Virus record (IMG/VR): IMGVR_UViG_3300043399_000031 | Location: 1-41,032 of that record | Length of the DNA stretch: 41,032 bases | Direction: 5' to 3' (one strand) | Origin: a virus | Shown here: piece after piece, positions 27,932 through 36,028 of the stretch | Layout: the number at the start of each line of letters is the position of its first letter | How positions within the stretch are numbered: the stretch's first letter is position 1 | The notes under the pieces: generated by a model | What the model saw: the letters and a program-made list of their open reading frames with translations, nothing else | Databases searched by the model: none | Told to the model about the DNA's origin: nothing | Program-made: the position numbers and the translations under genes

Positions 27932-30345
27932 TCGTCAAGAGTAAGCACAACGGGTTCACCCGAGATGGCGTGCGCCGTGTCTACATGGGCGGCGGTGGTG
28001 GCGGGCAGACCAGTACGTCGTACCAGACCAACATCCCTGAGTACGCACAGAAGCCGTACATGGACTTGGTGGGTCGTGCGTCGGCCCTCTATGACGCTCC
28101 GTACCAGCCGTACACCGGTGAGCGCCAAGCGCAGTTCACCCCACTGCAGCAGCAGGCCTTTGAGGGTGCTGGCAACTTGGGGCCAGCGCAGCAGATCGGC
28201 ATGGGTACGCAGATGGCAGGCATGGGCGCGGGTCGTTCTTTCGGTCAGCCGGGCACGTCTCAGCAGTTCATGTCTCCGTACATGCAGAACGTGGTGGATA
28301 TCCAGCAGCGAGAGGCCGTCCGCCAGAACCAGATCGCCAATCAAAGTCAGGCTGCTCAAGCGGTGGGCCGTGGCGCATTTGGTGGCTCGCGCGATGCGCT
28401 GCTGCAAGCCGAGTCGGCTCGCAACCTTGGCACCCAACTGGGCGATATCCAAGCCAAGGGTCTGCAGTCTGCGTACGATCAGGCGCAGCAGCAGTTCAAC
28501 GCAGAGCAGAACCGGCTGCTCCAAGGAGCCGGCATCATGGGCAACCTCGGGGCGCAGCAGTTCGGGCAACAGGCGCAAGCCTTGGGGCTGCAGGGCCAAT
28601 TCGGCGGCCAGCAGCAGCAGGCCATCCAGTCGATGCTGGACCGTGGCTACGCCGATTACGCCGCTGCACAGAACTACCCGTATCAGCAGCTCGGCTTTAT
28701 GTCCGACATTCTGCGAGGCACTCAGGGTACGACGCGATCCATGTATGAACCTGCAGCGTCCCCGATGCAGACTCTGGCGGGTATCGGTACGGCGGCCTAT
28801 GGACTGAGTGGTGGTCGAGGCTTTGCCAAGGGCGGCGCGGTGTCGGAAGGGCAGGGTATCGAGGCGCTGGCCAACCAAATGCGATACCTGCCGGCCAGCA
28901 CGCTGGAGCAGAAAGCCCGTGCAGCACAGAATAACGATCTGAAGGGGTTCCTCGCCGCCAAGATCGCCGAGCAGGAGCAGCAGCAGATCCGTGCCGGCGC
29001 CATGAACCAGCAGGCTCTCAACGCCCCGCCCCCGCAAGGCACCGTGGTGCAGGCAGACCTCGCCAACTCGGGTATTGCTGCGGCGGCTCCTGAGTCGGTC
29101 GGCCAGTTCGCTGATGGCGGCATCGTGTCGTTCGCTGACGGCGGCGGTCTGGCGCAGTACGAGCAGCCCTATGCGACGCTTTCTGACGCAGAAGCCGCCG
29201 AGGTTCAGCGCCGCGCCCGAGAAGAGATGCTGAGCTGGCCGGGTCGAGCCATGGGCGTGATTGGGCGTGGGTGGGACAAACTCACTGAAGGGACGGCTAT
29301 CGCGGATCAGCGCGCCAAGGAGGCGGCAGCCAAGGCTCCGGTCGGTTTGCAGGCGGCGCTTCGACGCCAAGATCCAGTCGCTCCGGTTACAACGCCGAAT
29401 CCGTTTGCGGAGCGTGTGGGCACCGCGCCGCCTACCCCCGATGCAGGCGCCAAGGCACCCCCGGCTCCGACTCGCGCTCCTGCCGCTCCGGGTATCACTG
29501 CGCTACCGGGTGTGGACGTGGATAAGGCCTATGCCCCCGCTGAGCAGGCTGTGCGCGAGTGGGGCAAGGCCAAGGAAGCGGGCTACGACACGAAGCTCAG
29601 CGACTACGAGAAGATGATGTCGGAGTTTGGCTTGGCCGGCGCCGATAAGGAAACCCGCATCAAGGAGCGCCAAAAGGAGCTGGAGGGCCGAGGTGACAAG
29701 GCCAAGAGCAATGCTTTCGTGCAGGCGGGGCTGGCCATCCTCGCGGCTGATCCGAAGAAGGGCCTCGCCGCTGCTATCGGTACGGGCGGACAGGCCGGCA
29801 TGGCTGCCTACGAGAAGCAGGCTGAGAAGCTGCAGGCTGAGAAGGACAAGCTCAACGACTCGCTGGACAACCTGATGGACCTGCGTCGGCAGGAGGCCAT
29901 GGCCACCGGCAAGGATAAGTTGGCGTACAAGAACGCCAAGGCGGATGTTGCTGCCGACGTCAACCAGCAGCTCGCAGCGCTCACCGGCAAGAAGGCCGAG
30001 ACAGGTATCGAAGCTGCGCTCAAACTGGCCGAGATGCGGCAGCGCATGGAGATTGCCAAGATGCAGCAGGCAGGCGAACTGGAGCGCACCAAGATGCTGG
30101 CGTCCGCGCGGGGCGCTACTGGCCAAGGAGCGCTGTACGACAAGGCGGTCGACAACGCTCAGAAGCGTATCGACGCGCTGGTAAAAAACAACCCCGCGCT
30201 GGCCTACGACCTTGCGAAGGTGGAAGCCCTGCGTACCCGGTACGTGCAGGAAGAGATGGCGAATTTGGGCGCTAAGACCCCGACTAGCGCGGCAGGGGAT
30301 GCACTCCTTGCGGAGGCCGATAAAATCATCGCTGGGGGTAAATAA
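27928..30345 (+). CDS. Ejection (internal virion) protein, 805 aa
   Basis: 805 residues, ATGA overlap. After a glycine run (MGGGGGGQ), residues about 30-280 are Gln/Ala-rich (QQQAFEGAGNLG, QSQAAQAVGRGAFGGSRDALLQAES, AYDQAQQQFNAEQNRLLQGA), a pattern of helical core proteins. FAKGGAVSEG near residue 300 and FADGGIVSFADGGGL near 394-408 carry the recurring GG motif. A Pro/Ala linker (about 470-530) leads to a long charged coiled coil (about 580-760). No enzymatic domain seen. Stop overlaps the ATG of the giant gene. Confidence 0.6.
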   Translation: MIVKSKHNGFTRDGVRRVYMGGGGGGQTSTSYQTNIPEYAQKPYMDLVGRASALYDAPYQPYTGERQAQFTPLQQQAFEGAGNLGPAQQIGMGTQMAGMGAGRSFGQPGTSQQFMSPYMQNVVDIQQREAVRQNQIANQSQAAQAVGRGAFGGSRDALLQAESARNLGTQLGDIQAKGLQSAYDQAQQQFNAEQNRLLQGAGIMGNLGAQQFGQQAQALGLQGQFGGQQQQAIQSMLDRGYADYAAAQNYPYQQLGFMSDILRGTQGTTRSMYEPAASPMQTLAGIGTAAYGLSGGRGFAKGGAVSEGQGIEALANQMRYLPASTLEQKARAAQNNDLKGFLAAKIAEQEQQQIRAGAMNQQALNAPPPQGTVVQADLANSGIAAAAPESVGQFADGGIVSFADGGGLAQYEQPYATLSDAEAAEVQRRAREEMLSWPGRAMGVIGRGWDKLTEGTAIADQRAKEAAAKAPVGLQAALRRQDPVAPVTTPNPFAERVGTAPPTPDAGAKAPPAPTRAPAAPGITALPGVDVDKAYAPAEQAVREWGKAKEAGYDTKLSDYEKMMSEFGLAGADKETRIKERQKELEGRGDKAKSNAFVQAGLAILAADPKKGLAAAIGTGGQAGMAAYEKQAEKLQAEKDKLNDSLDNLMDLRRQEAMATGKDKLAYKNAKADVAADVNQQLAALTGKKAETGIEAALKLAEMRQRMEIAKMQQAGELERTKMLASARGATGQGALYDKAVDNAQKRIDALVKNNPALAYDLAKVEALRTRYVQEEMANLGAKTPTSAAGDALLAEADKIIAGGK

Positions 30346-33300
30346 TGGCTGACATTCAGGCGTACGCTCAGTGGTTAGTTGCTAACCAAGACAAGCGCGG
30401 CACGAAAGAGTTTGATACTGTTTCGTCTGCCTACAAAGCCCTGCGGGCGGCGCCTGATGTCGCCCCCGCCGCGACCAAGAAACCCGAGGACACCAGCGGG
30501 TTCGTCCCTGCCGCCAAGGCGGGGCTGGAGCGCCTTAAGGGGGAGGCGGCGCTTGTTGCTGGCAAGACCGGCCTGATGTCCCTGCCGGCAGCAGAAGCGT
30601 ACAAGAAGGAGCGCGAAGCAGAAGCGGCCCGCGTCTTCACGCCAACTCAAGAAGGTTGGACGGAGGCTCCATGGACGAAGTTCAAGGAGACACTGGGCGG
30701 TTCCCTGCCGTACATGGCAGCTCCGCTGGCTGCTGGCGCAGCTGCCGCTGCTCTTCCGCTCACGGGTACCGCTGCCACGGTAGCGGGGCTTGGTGCTGCG
30801 GGTCTGGCTTCGGGCGCACAGTTCACCGGATCGAACATCGCTCGGCAGATGGAGACCGGCAAGACGCTTGAGGAAGCCAGCCTAGGCAAGGCCGCGCTCG
30901 CCGCTGTGCCGCAAGCCGCGCTCGACACGCTGTCGATGCGTATGCTGCCGGGTATTGGCAAGATCTTCGGCGCCGCTGGGGCACCGATCGCCGCCGAGAC
31001 TGCCGAGCAAGTGGCCAAGCAGAGCCTTGCCAAGATCGCTGCGGACTACGCCAAGGCCACCGGCAAGGCCATGACCACAGAAGGCCTGACCGAGGCCGGC
31101 CAGCAGGTGCTGGAGCGTATGCAGGCAGGGCTGCAGATCAACGACCCTGAAGCACGCAAGGAATACTTCGAGAGCTTCCTCGGGGGCGCTATCCTCGGCG
31201 GCACTTTGGCGCCGGCTGGACGGTACATCGAGCGGGGCAGCGAGCAACGCGCCCGCGAAGAGGCCGCGACCAAGGCCGAGCGCGAACGCATGGTGGCGGC
31301 TGACAAGGCCCGCAAGGAGCAGGAGGCCAAGGACAAGGTTGCTGCCGAAGCCACTGCAGCTCAGGAGACCGCTGCCTACGAAGCCGCGCTAGAGGCTATC
31401 CCGACCATGTCGTACGAAGACATGGTGACGGCCCGTGAGCGCTGGAAGCAGAAGCCCAAGTCCACCCAAAAGACTGGCATCCTGAAGGCCCTCGATGCTC
31501 AGATCAAGAAGTCGAACGTGTCGTTCGCCGAGCAGCAGGCCAAGGATCGGGCGATGTCTGCCGAAAGCGCGTTCGCGCAGCCTGATGCACAGGTCATGTC
31601 CCGCGAAGAGGTGCTGCGCCAGCAGGCTGGGGCTGAGACGAAGCCCACTGGCCCCCTCCCGGAAGGTGCGCTGACCGAGGAGGATATAGCCGGGCTTGGC
31701 GCCGGGCAGAGCAAGCTGGTGAACAACTGGCTACGCAAGAACGTCCTGGGTAAATCGCCTGACGACCTCCGCGCGCTACTGGACGACGAGAACGTGACCG
31801 GCGTGCGCCGCAAGCTGGTCGAGGAAGCCCTGACCCCGCAGGGTACACCCTACCAAGAGCCTGCGACCGAGCCCGTCACCGAGGAGACTGCGCCTGCGGC
31901 AGAGTTCGAGCTGCCTCCGATGGAGACGATGGAGGAACGCATGGCGGCTGTTGCAGAAATGCAACGCCTGCGCGATGAGGCTGCGGGCAAGCTGGCTGCC
32001 GCTGGTAAGCCGCCCCGGGCCAATGCCGGCGCCAAGAAGCTGGCTGCGTGGGAGTCCGGCGGCAAACAGCAGTACGAAGCCCTGCAGGCCGAGGCCGTCG
32101 AGCTCAATCGGCGCGCATCACTCATCAGCGAAGCCCTCACGCCATCGAAAGAAGAGACGGATGTCGAAGTACCAGCAGAAGAGAGTGCCACCCCCGGAGC
32201 CGAAGGAGGACTTCCCCCTACCGGAGCTGCCGGCGAATCCGTGGAAGCCGCTGGGGTAGTAGAGGAAGAAGCTCCGGCAGCAGCGCCTGATCTGACCGAG
32301 GCCCAGAGCGCTTGGGACTACGAGTGGGATGAAGGCTACCCGACATGGGATGAGCTGTCGCCAAAGCTGCAGCGTGAGTGGGCCGAGGGTAGCCAGAGCG
32401 GCGCTGAGCAGGAGCGCATCGTTGCCGAGCACCGAGGCGAGCCGTATACGGCTGAAGCCGACGAGGCATCCGACGCTGTGCAAGCACACATCGCGGACGG
32501 CGACCTCGCCCGGGCGCTGATGGAGGTCGCCAACACTTCCGAGGGGCTTGAGAAGGCGCTCGCTACCCGCCTTGAGCAGGTGCTGCGCCGCGCCGATGTC
32601 GAGCTCAGCGTGGGCGATGCCGAGTTCAACGGAAAGAAGGTCGCCGGTGTCACCGGCAGGGATGGCGACTGGATCACGCTAGACCCCGAGCACGGCGCCA
32701 AGTCGAAGAAGGTGCTGCTGCACGAAGCCCTGCATGCTGCCACCGTCAAGGCCATGCGAGATCCGGCGAACGCCGAGATCGTCGGAGAGATCAAACGCAT
32801 CCAAGGCATCGCTCAGAAGGCGCTCAAGGGTAAGGGGTTCGACGAGGCATTCACTTCGCCCGAGGAGTTCGTAGCCCACGCGCTGACCGATCGCTCCCTG
32901 CAGACCCGCTTGAGTGAGATCGCCTACACGCCAGAGAAGTCGCTGTGGGACAAGCTCAAGACCACCCTGCTGGAGATGGTCACGGGCAAGAAGATCCCCG
33001 ATAACCTGCTCGACGCGGTGCTGGCTACGTCCGACAGCATCTTCAAGGCACCGGTAGTAGGGGAGAAGCCCTCCAAGCCGGGCTTCGCAGCACAGATGAA
33101 CCCTGCGCTGGAGCAGCGTGCCGCTGGTCTGGAATACAAGGAGAAGTCCCCCCGGGAGGCTATTGCCTCTGCAGTCACTACCGCCAAGGATAACTACGAC
33201 AAGCGCGGTGAGCTCGTCACCAAGATCCGTACGCAGGTGGTGGACAAGTTCGCCACGGTTGAGCGCCGTCTCGCCGAGAAGGTGGACGGTGTGCGCAAGA

Positions 33301-35795
33301 CGGGGTCGCTCCGGTCCGCTGCCATCGTGATCGCACGCCAAGCCGAAGACATCGCCAAGCTGCTGCCGGACTTCTTCCGTCGTGGGGGGCTGGTCGTTGA
33401 CCCGACCACCGGCAAGCTGATTGTCACTGACAAGGCCAACAACCCCGAGCAGATGTTTGGCGTCATCAAGACGCTGGCTACCAAGTACGGCAAGTCGTTC
33501 GAGCAGACCTTTGCCTACGCCAGCACCGTCATGGAAGGTCGTCGCCTGCAGTCACTGATCGAGAAGAACAAGAACTTGACCGAGGGCGAGCGCGAGGTGC
33601 TGATCCACTGGCGCAAGCCAGACGGCAAGGTCGACTACGCCAGCATCAAGCAGGCCGCCATGGAGTATGACGCCCATGACGAGTACAAGGCGCTGGCTGA
33701 GATCATGGACGAGCCCCGCAAGGGCGTCATGAACGAGCTCATCAAATCTGGGTGGGTCGACCAAAAGACGGGTGAGACTCTGCGCGACGTCGAATACTAC
33801 GTGCCGTTCGACCGTATCAGCCCCGAGGGCGTCGAGAAGATGTTCCGCGAGATCAAGAAGACCGGTGCCCGAGGGCTGGCGTCGGCCAGCAAGATGCCGG
33901 AGCTCAAGGGTGCGTTCGACATGCCGGTTGGCAACGTCTTCGAGAGCTACTTCAAGACCATGTCGTGGCTGGTCACCGAGCTGGCCAAGCAGAACGCCAA
34001 CACGCACATGATCACCGACATGGCGGACCTCGGGTATGCCACGCGCCTCGGCCAGTCCAAGCAGCGCGCCAAGACCGACTACACGGTGGCCCTGCGCGAG
34101 AAGGGCGAGACGGTCTACTACGAGCTGCCGAGCAAGTACGACATGGTGGCGTTCTTGGATAAGTCGGCGCCCAAGCGCTGGTATGTCACGGCGCTGTCGC
34201 AACTGGCCGGGTTCACTCGCGGCATGATCACTGCCAACCCTGTGTTCGCAATGCGTCAGGTGGCAATGGACATCCAAGGTGCCCTGCTGCTGGCCGATGT
34301 GCGCAATCCGGCTACCTTCGCCCGGGACGCACTGGGCAACTTTGCCTCGCTGTCTTGGCACGAGGCCAAGAACATCTGGAAGAACATCAAGGGCGAACCG
34401 ACCGAGCGCCACGCGATCGAGAAGTTCATGGAGTCTCGTGGTCTGGCCGGCGAGATCGACTACATCACCCGCGATCCGGCGCTGGACATCCTGTTCGAGC
34501 AAGGCATACGCAAGCGCACGGCCTTGGGCTCTCCTGCCCTTGGTGCCATCATCCATGGGCTCAAGCAGATCACCCACGCATCGGATTTGGCGGTTCGCGC
34601 CGCGCTGCACAAGGACAGTATGCGTGCCCGCAACGACATGATGCTGGCGGACACCAAGGCACGTGAACTGATCAACTTCCGCCGCCGTGGAGCGAACACC
34701 CTCATACAGGACTTCACTGCCATGGTGCCGTTCCTGAACGCTCACCTACAGTCGATGGACGTGCTGCTGCGAGAGGCTACGGGTGTGGGTCCGTCGATCA
34801 CCGGCTTGCAGCGCAAGGAGGCCAAGGCCAAGTTCATCAAGATGATGGGGCTGTATGCAGGTCTGGCCACCGCCTACGCGCTGGCACGGCACGGCGACGA
34901 AGACTACGACAACATGGATGAGCGCACCAAGAACGGCAACTGGCTGTTCCCGGGTGAAGGCGGCGGCATCCGCATCCCGATCCGAAGCGACATCGGCTTG
35001 GTCAAGGTGGCCATCGAGAACGCCGTGGACTACAAGATGCGCGAAGGCACCATGGAGGAGCGCCGCGCTACGCAAGCGGTGGCTGCCGTGCTGACCTACG
35101 GATGGGAAGCCTACGGCGGCTCGATCGTACCCCTGCCGCCGGGCATCCGGCAGATGTTTGAGAACCTCACTAACCACTCGTTCCTAACCGGGCGCCAACT
35201 GGTCGGTAACTACCAGCGCACGCTGCTGCCGCACATGCAGCAGACCTCGGCAACATCCGAGACGGCCAAGAGCATGGCGAAGTTCCTGAGCGAGAACGTG
35301 GGCGTCGAGATGTCGCCTATCCTGCTGGACAACGCCCTGCGGGGTATCTTCGGCACGGTGGGCGCGACGGTTGCAGGCATGACGGACTCCATGCTGAACC
35401 CCGATGCGACCGACCGCCCGGTGCACAAGCTCATCGGCGTGGGAGCGTTCGCTTGGGACAAGGCCCAGCTCACTGGGCCGAAGGATGAGCTGTACGACCT
35501 GATGAACGACGTGATGCCACTGCGGGCCACGTTCAATGAGCTCAAGCGGGCTGACCCCGAGCGTGCGCAGGAGTTCTACACCAAGCATGCCATGGAGATC
35601 GGCGTGGCGAACAGCCTGCCGGGGGTGCAGCAGTCGATGGGTAAGATCCGTGAGGCCCTCAAGTACTACGACTCGCCGATGGCCAAGGAGCGCTTGACCG
35701 TCGAGGAGCGTACGCAGCTCAAGCAGCAAGCCAACGAGCAGTACAACATGCTGGCGGGGTTCGTGCGGGAGCTCAGAGCCCGCACGGGGGTCTAA
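30345..35795 (+). CDS. Giant polyvalent ejection protein with HExxH protease motif
   Basis: 1816 residues, the largest gene here. Residues 1-35 (DIQAYAQWLVANQDKRGTKEFDTVSSAYKAL) are a recurring N-terminal motif. About 124-290 is Gly/Ala-rich and may cross membranes. About 290-760 is helical and acidic. HEALH at 793-797, with EE at 840-841 (SPEEFVAHAL) 43 residues later, is a zinc-protease pattern like the metallopeptidase of MuF-type polyvalent proteins. The C-terminal half (around 1290-1400, ANPVFAMRQVAMDIQGALLL...) resembles large polyvalent-associated domains such as LPD38. Probably injected with DNA, acting in the envelope or cytoplasm. Confidence 0.65.
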   Translation: MADIQAYAQWLVANQDKRGTKEFDTVSSAYKALRAAPDVAPAATKKPEDTSGFVPAAKAGLERLKGEAALVAGKTGLMSLPAAEAYKKEREAEAARVFTPTQEGWTEAPWTKFKETLGGSLPYMAAPLAAGAAAAALPLTGTAATVAGLGAAGLASGAQFTGSNIARQMETGKTLEEASLGKAALAAVPQAALDTLSMRMLPGIGKIFGAAGAPIAAETAEQVAKQSLAKIAADYAKATGKAMTTEGLTEAGQQVLERMQAGLQINDPEARKEYFESFLGGAILGGTLAPAGRYIERGSEQRAREEAATKAERERMVAADKARKEQEAKDKVAAEATAAQETAAYEAALEAIPTMSYEDMVTARERWKQKPKSTQKTGILKALDAQIKKSNVSFAEQQAKDRAMSAESAFAQPDAQVMSREEVLRQQAGAETKPTGPLPEGALTEEDIAGLGAGQSKLVNNWLRKNVLGKSPDDLRALLDDENVTGVRRKLVEEALTPQGTPYQEPATEPVTEETAPAAEFELPPMETMEERMAAVAEMQRLRDEAAGKLAAAGKPPRANAGAKKLAAWESGGKQQYEALQAEAVELNRRASLISEALTPSKEETDVEVPAEESATPGAEGGLPPTGAAGESVEAAGVVEEEAPAAAPDLTEAQSAWDYEWDEGYPTWDELSPKLQREWAEGSQSGAEQERIVAEHRGEPYTAEADEASDAVQAHIADGDLARALMEVANTSEGLEKALATRLEQVLRRADVELSVGDAEFNGKKVAGVTGRDGDWITLDPEHGAKSKKVLLHEALHAATVKAMRDPANAEIVGEIKRIQGIAQKALKGKGFDEAFTSPEEFVAHALTDRSLQTRLSEIAYTPEKSLWDKLKTTLLEMVTGKKIPDNLLDAVLATSDSIFKAPVVGEKPSKPGFAAQMNPALEQRAAGLEYKEKSPREAIASAVTTAKDNYDKRGELVTKIRTQVVDKFATVERRLAEKVDGVRKTGSLRSAAIVIARQAEDIAKLLPDFFRRGGLVVDPTTGKLIVTDKANNPEQMFGVIKTLATKYGKSFEQTFAYASTVMEGRRLQSLIEKNKNLTEGEREVLIHWRKPDGKVDYASIKQAAMEYDAHDEYKALAEIMDEPRKGVMNELIKSGWVDQKTGETLRDVEYYVPFDRISPEGVEKMFREIKKTGARGLASASKMPELKGAFDMPVGNVFESYFKTMSWLVTELAKQNANTHMITDMADLGYATRLGQSKQRAKTDYTVALREKGETVYYELPSKYDMVAFLDKSAPKRWYVTALSQLAGFTRGMITANPVFAMRQVAMDIQGALLLADVRNPATFARDALGNFASLSWHEAKNIWKNIKGEPTERHAIEKFMESRGLAGEIDYITRDPALDILFEQGIRKRTALGSPALGAIIHGLKQITHASDLAVRAALHKDSMRARNDMMLADTKARELINFRRRGANTLIQDFTAMVPFLNAHLQSMDVLLREATGVGPSITGLQRKEAKAKFIKMMGLYAGLATAYALARHGDEDYDNMDERTKNGNWLFPGEGGGIRIPIRSDIGLVKVAIENAVDYKMREGTMEERRATQAVAAVLTYGWEAYGGSIVPLPPGIRQMFENLTNHSFLTGRQLVGNYQRTLLPHMQQTSATSETAKSMAKFLSENVGVEMSPILLDNALRGIFGTVGATVAGMTDSMLNPDATDRPVHKLIGVGAFAWDKAQLTGPKDELYDLMNDVMPLRATFNELKRADPERAQEFYTKHAMEIGVANSLPGVQQSMGKIREALKYYDSPMAKERLTVEERTQLKQQANEQYNMLAGFVRELRARTGV

Positions 35796-36028
35796 CGAAG
35801 GCGCCAGACCCGGGCGCCGTAGATGCCGAACTCGCAACGAGCACGCACTTCGAGCTCCATGTCGAGGTGCTGCTCTGCGGGTATCAGGGCGGTGTAAACC
35901 TGCTTGGGCGTAGCCGTGGTAGGGATGAAGAAGCTGCCGCCCCTCGGCAGCTCTTCCCATGGGATGTAGTACTCAGCGCCGAAGACGTTGAGTACCCTGA
36001 TCTCACTCGGTAGCGGGTCCGCCTTCAT
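35792..36028 (-). CDS. Small conserved protein ending the early operon
   Basis: 78 residues from ATG 36028, overlapping the primase end by 26 bases. IRVLNVFGAEYYIPWEELPRGGSFFIPTTATPKQVYTAL, then HLDMELEVRARCEFGIYGARVWR. I recognise the pattern from other phages but know no function; the end resembles small DNA- or RNA-contacting proteins (inference). Its stop TAG (35792-35794) overlaps the TAA of the convergent giant gene. Confidence 0.65.
   Translation of the reverse strand: MKADPLPSEIRVLNVFGAEYYIPWEELPRGGSFFIPTTATPKQVYTALIPAEQHLDMELEVRARCEFGIYGARVWRLR

Noticed and set aside
26118-29370. Two long minus-strand frames (498 and 569 aa) opposite the ejection genes
   Set aside because: Arg/His/Leu-rich antisense products without recognisable features; plus-strand genes are clear.
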